32,482 nt of DNA, taken from Haplomitrium mnioides. Its lineage: Eukaryota > Marchantiophyta > Haplomitriopsida > Calobryales. Position numbers and translations under genes: made by a program. The notes beneath the pieces are model-generated. The model did not search any database, was not told the DNA's origin, and worked only from the letters and a program-made list of their open reading frames with translations. The DNA lies in NCBI GenBank assembly GCA_049999725.1, contig JBNGIS010023063.1:1-32482 (forward strand), read 5' to 3'. Below, piece by piece: positions 1-10,079 of this stretch (position 1 is the stretch's first letter; each line of letters begins with the position of its first letter).

Positions 1-106
1 ACTTCTTTGTTCACTGCACGTTTGTTTTTTTTTTAAGTTCTTGCTTTTCTGCATGTCAAGTCAACATTTTCACTAATGCCAAATTCTTTTCTTTCTTTAT
101 TTTCAG
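1..106 (+). other. 3' end of an intron (partial)
   Basis: The stretch is T-rich, carries a branch-point-like CACTAAT about 35 bases before its end, then a pyrimidine tract and TTTCAG at 101-106. The reading frame that follows is open directly from base 107. This is what a plant 3' splice site looks like. The upstream exon lies outside the window. The boundary is inferred from sequence only. Confidence 0.5.
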
Positions 107-1043
107 TTCACTCAGGATTTGGCGGATTTTATTGATTCGTACAATAACGCAAAGTGGATTGAGCGGGACTTCATCAAGTTTGCTAGACAAATCAAAATTC
201 TAAAGCCCAAGTATGGCGTCAATATTCAACAGCTTGTGCTGCATCTGAGTGCGGCAACATTCTCGGCTCACGCCACAGGGACTTCTTCCCAGAAGAAGAG
301 AAAGGAGCCGGAGCCAAGTAAGGCTCAGAAGAAAAAAAAACCGGCACCGAAAAAGAAAAACCCTGCACCAACACTTGTTGTTAAAGAGGAGCCGGCCCCC
401 TCAGAATCTGAAGTGAAATCAACTTTGTCTGCCCCCTCGTCTCCATCAGTAAGCAGCTTGGGGTAGGACTCGGAGCAAGAGCTAGTGTCAGCTCAAGCTC
501 CAACATCGAGAGCAAAGAGGCAATCTCACAAGGGGTTGTGTACATTTCAAGAAAGAGAGCAGGTGGATCTTTAGACAACTTTTGAGGAGGACAAAAAGAA
601 GATTAGGGAGTCTGCAATCCAACGCTGCAGAGTCCGTAAGGAGACCATTACAATGAAGCTAGAAAACCTAAATCTACCCAAGCCTAGAATGGACAATTGG
701 GGTCCATTCCAAATTCGAAGATTAAACGAGGATTTTGTGGAGCTTCTTGCGCAAAGAATGCTCACCAATAAGTACGCGTATTCTTTCTTCATCGTGGCTG
801 TAGACCCGAAGTATGGTCTCAAAGACAAGTCAGAGTTCAACATCAGGAACCCTGACAAGTATTGTTACGAGATTGTAGGAGGCAATTACAGTGTTGCAGC
901 AAGGCAGCTACTCATTACAAAATATGGGGCGAAGAATCTTCCTCTATCACTCTGTAACTGTTACGTGTACGTGGGTCTAACACCAACAAAGACCCGCATT
1001 TTTGCAACTGATGACAATTACGACCAAAGATACAGGTCAACTC
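107..1043 (+). pseudogene. Broken exon: basic-linker protein with ParB/Srx-like C-terminal region
   Basis: One frame runs from the splice site at 106 to about 1043, interrupted by two in-frame TAG codons at 464-466 and 572-574 and by no frameshift. The first part (KWIERDFIKFARQIK) looks globular. A Lys/Pro/Glu-rich linker follows at about 285-470, with KKKKP runs like a nuclear signal. From about 650 the frame reads PFQIRRLNEDFVELLAQRM, then YEIVGGNYSVAARQLL and LTPTKTRIFATDDNYD. The order of a GGN(H)xxAA box followed by LTxxxAxxxATDxN resembles the N-terminal ParB/sulfiredoxin nucleotide-binding fold (GERRxRA, then LSxxEAxxLAxxEN). The usual His of the box is Tyr here. Coding similarity stops at 1043 where a repeat begins. 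It could be a host gene fragment or the accessory ORF of a transposon. I do not recognise a named family, and the ParB link is inference. Confidence 0.45.
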
Positions 1044-1080
1044 TGGGGAGGGGTTGCTTGGGATGTTGTTGACTTAGCAC
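1044..1080 (+). repeat. 37-bp segment shared with 14504-14540
   Basis: The segment from TGGGGAGGGGTTGCTT to GACTTAGCAC matches 14504-14540 at 35 of 37 bases by eye, in the same orientation. A related 23-base stretch lies in inverted orientation at 21209-21231, in the leader or LTR-proximal part of element 2. It starts exactly where the ParB-like reading frame loses sense, so it probably marks a transposon junction. Confidence 0.5.
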
Positions 1081-1189
1081 CCAAGACTGCAGGACAATAT
1101 TAATTCTTTTGGGAACCACAAGGGGATTCAACCTATTGATGTATGTAGAGGGAGCCTTGAGGCTGTGCTAATTCAGACCAAGATAGGAT

Positions 1190-1725
1190 GACAATCACCA
1201 TCGGACCAAGGCAAGTGACCAACCGGAGGGAAAGGAGACATGGGAGAGACGCTCGTCCCCTACACAAAGTTCAAGGCTGGCATGGACACCTATTGATGGT
1301 TAGCGGAGTCCGAGTGTGCTGCGTTTGTCTATAGCCACAATGAGCACCTCATCACCTTATTCTTGTATGTCTAAGAAGCTAAGCACAAAATTGGTATGAC
1401 ACCCTAGAATAACACAAGAATCGTTTGGGCATATATGAAGGAGAGATTCCTACAAGAGTTCACTCTAAATATGGCCCAAGGGCATGGTCTCCTCCAAATG
1501 AGACATTTGACAAAAAGGCAGGGAGAGACCTTAGAGGAATTTCGACCTCAATTTTGGGAGCTCACCCTAGCCCTACCAGACAACTCTTCTAAAGACCAAC
1601 TTTTGGAATAATTTCTAGTAATGTTACTAGAGGAGGAGAGGTGGTGGGTGGAGCAGTTCCAACCTTGAGATATCAAAAAAGCTGAAATAGGATTGTGGGC
1701 GTATGAGGTAGGTGTCATAAGGCTA
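1190..1725 (+). pseudogene. Decayed retrotransposon gag-like stretch
   Basis: The clearest part, about 1423-1690, reads KERFLQEFTLNMAQGH, then LTKRQGETLEEFRPQFWEL, then LPDNSSKDQLLE, a stop, and FLVMLLEEER. This is the usual layout of a plant LTR-retrotransposon capsid domain: a Trp/Phe start, a run ending in a Leu-rich helix, a (S/E)LEEFxxxFxEL helix, then a helix ending in FLxGL. Several stops interrupt it and no long ORF remains. The flanks on both sides show similar but weaker coding character. Orientation is plus, opposite to elements 1 to 3. Neither pol nor LTRs could be assigned to it. Confidence 0.5.
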
Positions 1726-2640
1726 TGAGGGGAAACTACAAGACGGGTTAGGCCCATGCAGTAAGTCTGGCGAGTGGCTGACCTGCACCAAATTGGATAG
1801 TTCCTCAAAGAGTGGTTAAAAGAAGAGCTCCTAAGAGAAGAATGGCAACAAGTCCGAGAGGGGCTCAGCTCAGGCCAAAGGGGATGACAACTTTTGATTG
1901 CATCCTTAGACCAATTTTGTTAGATTCAATTTTGTTTTCAGCAATCTATTGAATAAGAGCCAACAGTACGAATAGTAGGAGCACTACAAGCAAAGGGTTG
2001 GAGTGAGTCACTACAATCTTCCCTCATAAGCCCTATGGCATAGGAAAATGAAATTCAACAGCGGGGACAACAAGCATTACCAGAGTTGTTCCCAACCATG
2101 CATGACAATCTGATTTTTCTTAAAAGTGTGAGTTGTTTGCAAAGACACTTTACATTTCGAAGGGGAGTTATGTCAGCCGGTTGGGAACATGGTTACCTTA
2201 AATGTTTTCAATTTCAATCTATGTCTTGTTTTTTTGATTTACCAGAGACATATCTTTTAGCTCCAAGTGCCAAATAATATCAAACAAAAACAAAGAACCA
2301 AGGATAATCGACGATCAACTAGGACAACAGATTGCGACATTCAATTCATGGCAGGGCAGCCTAACCAATACTTGTAAGAAGACAGTGCAACCCAAATCGC
2401 ACATGGAGGAGCTCTAGAAGATAGGAGCTAGTTCTTTTCACACAACTGTCGAGCAAGAAGAGAAAGAGACATTGAAAGGACCGATCATAAGACGATGTTG
2501 TGAAGCGGTGGTCGCGCAACATTTTGTGAGGGGAGAAAGGAACCTAAAAAAGCTACCGGTCACACAAGGGGGATCACGGAGAGCAAGAGGTAGGTTGTAG
2601 TCTCCAAGGATTTTTAATAAAAAGAGTTTTAAGAATCATG
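1726..2640. other. Unassigned decayed sequence
   Basis: No recognisable domain. A 63-codon open stretch at 2086-2277 (+) has no motif I know. The sequence may be the downstream remainder of the gag-bearing element, but nothing shows this directly. Confidence 0.4.
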
Positions 2641-4904
2641 TTGTAATTGAATGCCTTAGAGAGGTAGGAGAAATCACAAACAACTCAATGAAAGAGCAAC
2701 AATGATGGCGACCAATAGTGCCAAAGATCTAGCATGAGAAGTACAAGAGGAAGGGGAAATGGAAATGACGGTTTTAACGACAAAGTAATAACGACGATTG
2801 TCTTAACAACAAAGTAGCGACAATAGTTGCTAGCAGCTAGCAATGGAGAGGGCAACACGTGGTCAAAATTGGGACAACAATCTGCCAATGATGTGCACAT
2901 GGGAAGGTTGGCATGATCACAGAGGTGTTTTTCTTTTTTTTGTATTTTGGGAGCAGTGGTGGGAAGGATTTGGCACACTTATTAGGGGACAGACAAAAAA
3001 TTGTTTTACTATAAATTCCATAATAAGAGAAAAAAAAAAGCATAAGCCACCGAAGAACAACACCACTGGAGCACCGTGAGAAACTCAAGTGGCAAATCAC
3101 CTAACAAAAGAACTCCAAGCAGGGTAAGAGGAACACAATTGAACAAGGGAAGCGTTGCACCAACGACAGAAATATGAGGCACCACAAACCTGTAAAGGCC
3201 ACGACAGGAGCAGCATGTCATCAAAACATTCCCAAGTGAAATGAGACCAAGGCCAAGAAGTACCCATGGAAGTGCTAAAGAGCCAAATAAATCCACCCAA
3301 AGGAACTGAGAAACATCAACACCAAGAGACAACAAAATGCAAAAGCACATCAGCCACGGGTGGGCAATGCTGGAGCAAGGTAATGACCTCAATCTGAGCT
3401 TCTCAAACTAGAAAAAAATCAAGGCTATTGCAAAAAAATTGGAGAAGCCAATACAGAAACAAGCTTCTAGAATGCTCCAAGGCGAGTATAAGAACCCTCT
3501 TGAGCATGCCCTTCTATTCTTTAGAATTCAAGACTTGGATCACAAACGTCTGGCTTAGGAAGGGCAAAAGATTGCAAGAGATGATCGACTAAGAGCAATG
3601 CCAAAACAACCAATTCTAAGGCAAAAGTTATGGCTAAGACGAGGAAGCAAAGTTGAGGCTACCATGACCACAAGGTTGGCAAGCTCAAGACCGGGGACAA
3701 TCACGGAGCAAGCCACTATATGAAGCAAGAAAGAGATGAAGAACAAGCCACCAAATAGGCTTGAAGTATCTACAAACAAAAACCCCTAAGCTAGTTAAGA
3801 TGAGCGTCATTATAACTAAAAATAACAACGAGCTAAGCCAAGCAAAGATAGGAGTCACTATGATGACTAAGTGCGTCCGTGAGCTAAAAGAATGACCTCC
3901 CTACAAGGAAAAAGAAAAATAAAAAAGCTTTTGTGTAAATGCATGATTACAAACAAGAGAAAAGGGAGAAACTTCACTAAGTAAACAACTCACAAACTAG
4001 CACGTTAAGGAAAACGTCACCATGGCCAATACATAAAGCAGATGCTACATGTGCAAGGAGCGGCATGAGACAAGGAGGCCACAAAAGCACAGTCCCCAAA
4101 GCCAACACAATGGTTGCAAAGAGACAACAAAGAGCCAAAAGATTGCATAAAAAGGACCCCACAACCTGAACCGCTGAAACAACGCTCAAGGAAGGTAAGA
4201 GACAAGGCACAACAAGGAAGCCACAAGGCATCCCGTAGATATGAACCAAGCTGTAATCCGCCACTACAAAAGTTGAGGAAGTCAAAGTGGAAGGAAGCCG
4301 CAGCCAAGGCCCAAAGAAAGGTGTGGGGATATTCCCACCTCCATTACTACGAGCACCCTCACAGACAATGTCAACATGAGCACAAAAGGAAGAAGAAGAA
4401 AACAACCTGGCAAGGGAGGAAAAGCCACAAATGAAAGGCGAGCAATGCTAACACTCCACCTATGAAAACGAACAAAGCACGCCGAAGGGAACCGCGCTGC
4501 ACACTTGAGCCAAGAGCACCACCAAATGAGGTCAAGTAGAGAGGAGATGCCATAAAAAAGGAATGCTTGTGAAACAAGATGCAAGCCAAAACCATCAAAG
4601 GCAAGACCTTAGTGAAGAAGAGGGGCAAACTATGAGAGCCTCTTGGATGACATCAGGCACAAAGATCATGAACCCAATAGCATACACCAAGGGGTCAAAA
4701 GTGCAAAGTAAGAATCAAACGAAACAAACCAACCTTGGATGGGAAAAAGAAGTGGACCATCCCCTCTCGCACAACCTACACTTGATGAAGAGAAATGGAA
4801 GCACTTCCTCAACAACCACGAGCCAATATGAAAAAGCCTATATAATGAAAAAATACTAGGAAAGCGTACTTGAGTAAAAAGAGGGAGAATCAACCCAAAG
4901 TACA
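2641..4904. other. A-rich, T-poor non-coding stretch
   Basis: The plus strand is strongly depleted in T. In 3061-3360 a hand count gives about 43% A and 11% T. Open stretches on both strands here (for example 4114-4434 + and 3009-3392 -) follow from the composition and have no recognisable domain. A non-coding part or LTR of a decayed retroelement is the likeliest origin. Confidence 0.45.
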
Positions 4905-4914
4905 AGCTATTGAC

Positions 4915-5150
4915 TTGTCTTATGGATGCGAACAGATAGGATAGATCTTTTCCGATTAAGCGCGTATTAATCCCAGATCCCCCAGACCCTAACTTTGGAA
5001 GAATGTTATATGTATGATATGCTGATGACTATGTCATTTTAGTAAACGAAACTCGACTAAAAACTTTCGCGATTAAGGCGTCGCTACAAAACTTTCCGCA
5101 CCGGAGTCTTGGGTTAGAGCTTCTTGATTTTGAGAAAACAAATCACACAA
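4915..5150 (+). pseudogene. LINE (L1-like) reverse-transcriptase relic
   Basis: At about 5010-5150 one frame reads YADDYVILVNETRLKTFAI, then LQNFPHRSLGLELLDFEKTN. This matches the layout of plant non-LTR reverse transcriptases: the FADD catalytic box, VxxLKxILxxFxxxSGLKVNxxKS after it. About 80 bases upstream a decayed stretch resembles the GLRQGDPLSP box, with a stop and shifted frame. Only this central palm fragment is visible, and its base composition differs from the T-poor flanks. The element is dead and truncated on both sides. Confidence 0.6.
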
Positions 5151-6201
5151 CCACTAGATCACAACGATAAGCCAGTGCCAGTACCACTAACTCCACAACT
5201 TAGTAACCAAAGAAGGATTAAGTCATGAAAGGCAACCACAAAAGAATGGACTTAGTGAAGAGAGGGGGAAGAGCACTGCAAAAGGAAGTTGGCCTTCTCT
5301 CCAAAGTAGCTTGCAACAAGCAGAGTAGTCAAACAACAAAATTAAATGCACAACCACAAAGATTGGGGGACCAAGGAGAATTGCGAGAAGAGGCTATATG
5401 AATTGCAACCAACCTGGGCAAGATTTAAATCCCTTGGTGTAGAATCTGCAAGGCCATTGACAATTGCTAGAGGAAACTCACTAATGAAGTCAGAAAATTA
5501 AGATGGCTCTGAATTGGGTTGTGCACGGTTCAACCCTTAACTGACATAAAAGAATTAGCGCATGTGAAGAGAGGAATATAGGCAAGAGAGAAGCATAATA
5601 TGAGGCATTGGAACATTGGAGTGAGAGCAGGGAGAAACAATAGAAGCCTAAGGAGGTTGAGGTGAGTGTGTAGAGGCAAGCATAGGCACTTCAATGGAGG
5701 GGACCTAGATCGGCAAAAAGGACCGAGTTAAGAGCAAGAGCCTCTAGTGTAGGGTGTATTTGCTCATGCATAAGTAGACTTGTGGAGTGGCGCTTCTTCT
5801 CTAGTTTTTCTGCACCCACATGCGTGGCATTGGTATATTTTAGCTCGACCAAGGAGGCCTTAAAAATCTGAGGCTTGACTTCAGAACTATGTCATCTAGT
5901 GGAAAGATCCCCTTGATAGCCATAGAGGGTTATCTTTGGTGGGAGTATAGCTTCGCAACCGTGGTGCACATCCAATTAAAAATTCAAATGAATTGGTTCC
6001 TTAATCGTTCTAAGCAAGTCTAAGTAAGACTTCCACCTCTTCGAAGGAGAGTGCATGGCAGGAGGGCCAATAAGAGTGGAGTATGGGTGATCAATGGCGG
6101 AGAGCGCGACCTTTCTAGTTGGGGAGTAAGAAATCCAAGCCCTCTAGACAACAAAGGTGAATTTATCAATTTGGCGTGTGTAGGTGTGGAAGTGTGTGGT
6201 T
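5151..6201. other. Unassigned sequence left of element 1
   Basis: Purine-rich at first, then more balanced. I see no ORF, RNA gene or clear repeat. The GT-rich end (about 6170-6206) continues naturally into 14071 onward once element 1 is taken out. Confidence 0.4.
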
Positions 6202-6206
6202 GTGAG
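6202..6206. repeat. Target-site duplication GTGAG (left) of element 1
   Basis: GTGAG sits directly before TGTTAGG, the inverted counterpart of the CCTAACA that ends the right copy at 14070. The same GTGAG follows at 14071-14075. Confidence 0.8.
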
Positions 6207-6257
6207 TGTTAGGTCTTGATGCTCAGGGCATAGGGGAGGAGCCCTGACTTTGGATCA

Positions 6258-6337
6258 GATTGGTTGTAGTATAGTAATGCCTAACTTTTGGGTCTAAGAT
6301 TGGTTGTAGTATAGTAATGCCTAACTTCTGGATCTAA
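6258..6337. repeat. Tandem duplication, 40 bp x 2, in the LTR
   Basis: The unit starting GATTGGTTGTAGTATAG occurs at 6258-6297 and 6298-6337 with only a few differences. Confidence 0.85.
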
Positions 6338-6376
6338 GACACTGGGTTGGGACAAGGTAAAGACTCCCGCTGATCA

Positions 6377-6555
6377 GGCCATCTAGGATTACTCTTGGTC
6401 GTGGTGGTAGTGAAGTCCACCAGGACACAATGGATCGTGAAGGTGCTTCTTCCCCCAGGATCGGGCTATCTCAGGTTACAGCTGGTCGTGGTGGTAGTGA
6501 AGTCCACCAGGATGCAAGGGATCGTGAGGGTGCTTCTTTCCCCCAGGATCGGCTT
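6377..6555. repeat. Tandem duplication, about 87 bp x 2, in the LTR
   Basis: TGGTCGTGGTGGTAGTGAAG occurs at 6396 and again at 6483. Similarity extends from about 20 bases upstream to the CCCCCAGGATCGG end of each copy. Confidence 0.85.
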
Positions 6556-9500
6556 AGGACCTGCAAACAACGTATGGCATGCGGGCTGGTCTTTTGGCTC
6601 AGAACTAGTATCTCATAACAAAATTGAAATAAATCAAAATCGTCTGATTTTAGGTGTTTTGACAAGGCAAGATAGACCAAGACAGGTGCGCAAAGGAAAT
6701 CAAAAGCTTATGCAATACTAAGAATAGCACTTTACTGAAAAATAATTTAAATGAGAACCAATGCAAACACAATTTCAGATCATATGATTGTGCGATCATA
6801 GACAACAAGAACTCTCTGCTCTAGCACTACTCCCTCATGTATCCCTTCTTGAGCAACCCCTGCTCTTCTCTCTGGACTCAGTCCCCTCAACGAAAGACAA
6901 ACACAACTCCAGCCTCAATTCATAACACATAACATAGTTTGGTAAAAGAATAAAAATAAAATAAAAGAACACACACTGTACTCACGAACAAAATGTAGAA
7001 CAAACGTATGGGGTTCACTTTCTGTCACCTTAGCTACCAACCAACTGGTTCCAAGCCTTGGGAAGGAACCTTTGAACCCATGAGCCAAACTGCAGTATTT
7101 GGAGATCTTCTTTGAATCAGTTTGTCGATTTTATCCTTCTTTTCCTCCAAACTCCTCTTTCTTCCCTTCTCATCCATCACCCATCGTCACTTCATGCCTA
7201 CTGTTTCCTTCTCTTCACTTCATCAAGTCCCAATCTTTGCTTATTACCAGCACCCTTACTCCACTACTATCTCCAAGCCTTCTAACTCACATTCCACCCT
7301 TCTATCGTCCGTCACTAGCATACTTCCCATCAAGAGAATCACTACCCACCTATCTCTCACTTTCCATCCATCTCCCTCTTTTTAAACACCCAAGTCTTCT
7401 ACTCTACCTCACACCTTCTCACATCAAAATTACAATGAACTAAACTTTTTTTTTCACTGTAGCGAGAGGCCTGCTCCCTATAAGGACGTCATCTTTCTCC
7501 GAGCTATAGCCAACAAACAGGGTAGGCAGCTTCCGGCCAAGTTATCCGTTCCCATAGAATCATATCATTTATTTCTTCACTTGAATACTTACCACGTGTC
7601 ATCTTACCAAAAGCCCAAGCTTTTGAGCCCTCCCTCCAGGTACCTTTTGTTCTTCGTCATACATTCAGAGCCCTTCTTACCATCGGGAAGCACCGAGCCT
7701 CCTTCACTAATTGTCTATGATTCTTCAGCATTCTTATCGCCACCAGGAGGTCTTCTGAAATTTTTTCCAGCAGTCATCGATCAATATACCATCGGTTTGA
7801 ACTGAGCTGAATGCTCCCCACCACCTCAGCGACTAATTTTCTGCATACAACCTCTTCTCTACAACACCGAGTATTCCCCATGGACCTTCCTCGCTGACGA
7901 GTCTCCCTCAGTTCAATTCTGATCCGCGTGAAGGATTCAGACGTGCGGAGCTACTCGTAATCCATGTCACAGAAGGGTGCCAAAATCAGTGGATGCTTCC
8001 ACCCTTGAATGCTAACTTGTTGGGTCATTTGACTTTCCTCCTAACAGCACCATGAGCAGCGCCTTCATGCAGGTAAATATCAGCCACTTCCTCCCTTTGA
8101 TCAATTTTGGTTTTATCTTCACACGCAACTCGATACTTCTCTTCCCCCTTTCTCATTCTACAACCTGGATCTTATCGCTCGGCATTCCGGCTCCCTTTCT
8201 TTGTTACGTTCCTTCGATCTTCAATTCTGCTTCCGACAGAGTCACCATTCCAGGATGAAATACCATCCCACCAATATCGCTCAGCACCGCTCAACTCCTT
8301 CAACACCTAGGTAGACCCACTACTGGTTGGTCCCCTCTTTCTTGCCATGCAAGCGAAATGGCTGGCGTCTTAAGTCTATCAAGGCAGAGCTGGTCATGAG
8401 ATCCTTCTTGCATCGATTTCCTCAGCAGCCAGATTGGAGAAGTAATTTTCACCTCTATGTCAACACCTTTCCAATTGCACCAAGACTACAGATATGTGTG
8501 GCATCTCTAAGACTTCTTGTTGTATAAGGCATCCAACACCAACTTCCTCCCGCTTGAACCACCAGACGATCAACACTATCTATATGTGAGAAGAACTATC
8601 CACATTTATCATCGATGACTACCATAATCGACTCCTTCCCGAGAGGTCTTTTACTCCCATGTTATGTATTTGGATCGTGGATCAGTGATCTGTCTTCAAC
8701 ATAGAGAAATGAAAACTGGAATCAATCCTTCATGAACAAGCCCTTCTTCGATTCCAAACTCCACATCTATCAGCGTGGATAGAGCACATCAATGGGTAGA
8801 AATGGAAATGTCTTTTTCTTGCAGCCTCGAGTACTGTTCACTTCGGTAGACATCAGAAATCTCCCTCATCTCCGAATTGTTGACTACTGCATCTCCCCCC
8901 TGATTCGTAGGAAAAAAGCGGGAGCCTTTCTATCCGGTTACAGTGCTGAGATGAGGAAACCATCCGTCTTCTTCTCGTGTCTCCCAATTTATATTTTTAT
9001 GTTTCCGTGTCATGACAGGTTTGATGTTGTCTCCACTCTACACTGAGAAAAAAAAGAACCACCTTCCTTTCCTTGCTTCCCATCTTGCATGCTACTATTC
9101 ATACCATTAACTCTAGCTGCCTTGCTATCCTCCTCTCTTCTCGTTCATCATCAACCTTTCATCGTCCACCCAGAGTACACATCTGCGCTACGTGGAGGTT
9201 TTTTCCCATATTCAATCACATGCATTCTTTTTTTTTTGTTCCCTACTCTCAAACATACGGGCTACAACAACTTCCGCACAACTTTTTTGTATATCTCATC
9301 TCCAAGACTGCTCCAACCCTAAGAACTGTGCCCTCCAAGAAAGATCCACCACCGCCGCTCACAAAAAAAGAGAGAAGAAATCTTCTTTTTTCCTTTATAA
9401 TTCCTTGGCCCTAACCTCCCATGCGCGCCAAAGTCTATTTCAACCTCCCTCCTTGGATGAAGGAGATCTTGGCCCTTCACTTACCTTCCTTTTCTTTGGT

Positions 9501-9635
9501 TTGGCTTGGTAGGTTAGGCTCAATATTAGTTAGTTAATATTTAACTAATATTTTAATATACTTTACTAAACTCATAATTTACCCACATAATTTTAATTTT
9601 TTTTCTCAAAACTCCACAAACACAAAAACATATAT

Positions 9636-9720
9636 TTGCACACTTTACAATACACACATACACACACGAAATCTTACGTACAAACGACGCATTCTTTTCT
9701 TTTCTTTTCTTTTCTTCTTG
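9636..9720. repeat. Simple repeats (CA-rich, then TTTTC)
   Basis: A short ACACACATACACACAC run at about 9650-9667 is followed by about four TTTTC units near 9692-9715, within the LTR of element 1. Confidence 0.7.
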
Positions 9721-10079
9721 TTGATCGTTTTTTCTCCATTTCTCTCCATTCTGAATTGTTCGAGTTGTTGTTGCTGTTCGATCTATTTCTCAACCTGATT
9801 GGTACTTGTGATTCAAAAACAAGTGCTATTCTTACAAATGTATTTCTGGATCCTAAAGAAGTTTTTTTCTACTTTAAATATAATAAGCAAGTTTTTTTTT
9901 ACTTGATCTTATAAAAGTCTTTTGGTTGCATTTATGAGAATCTTCCATCCTTCTGTTTGGATAGTGTCCATTGTTTGCCGATTCCGCCATTTGCTTGATT
10001 TCTTTCTTCATTTTCCTCGATTTCACCTTCCTTTGTCTCTCATTGCGTGCATCTTTAGCTCCCATCTTGGACCCTAACA

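Larger units (their letters stand above)
6207..10079 (-). repeat. 3' LTR of element 1 (3873 bp)
   Basis: The tip TGTTAGG at 6207 and the tip CCCTAACA at 10079 are inverted copies. The segment 9841-10079 is repeated at 13829-14070. The LTR is unusually long. On the plus strand 7100-9480 is pyrimidine-rich and G-poor (about 11% G in 9061-9360 by hand count), so the element RNA would be purine-rich and C-poor. No protein domain is visible inside; open stretches there reflect composition. No clear polypurine tract precedes it. Confidence 0.75.

Noticed and set aside
3009-3392. 127-residue ORF (-)
   Set aside because: Leu/Phe/Cys-rich low-complexity translation from the complementary T-rich strand; no recognisable membrane-protein family.
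4114-4434. 106-residue basic ORF (+) in the T-poor stretch
   Set aside because: Lys/Gln/Arg content follows from the A-rich composition; no domain, no start context, overlaps equally long frames on the other strand.
6395-6721. 108-residue ORF with internally repeated Val-rich segments
   Set aside because: The repeat comes from the 87-bp tandem duplication in the LTR, not from a protein repeat family.
7099-9512. Several 60 to 114-residue ORFs (+) rich in Ser, Pro, Phe and Leu
   Set aside because: They overlap one another in different frames of a pyrimidine-rich LTR and have no motif.
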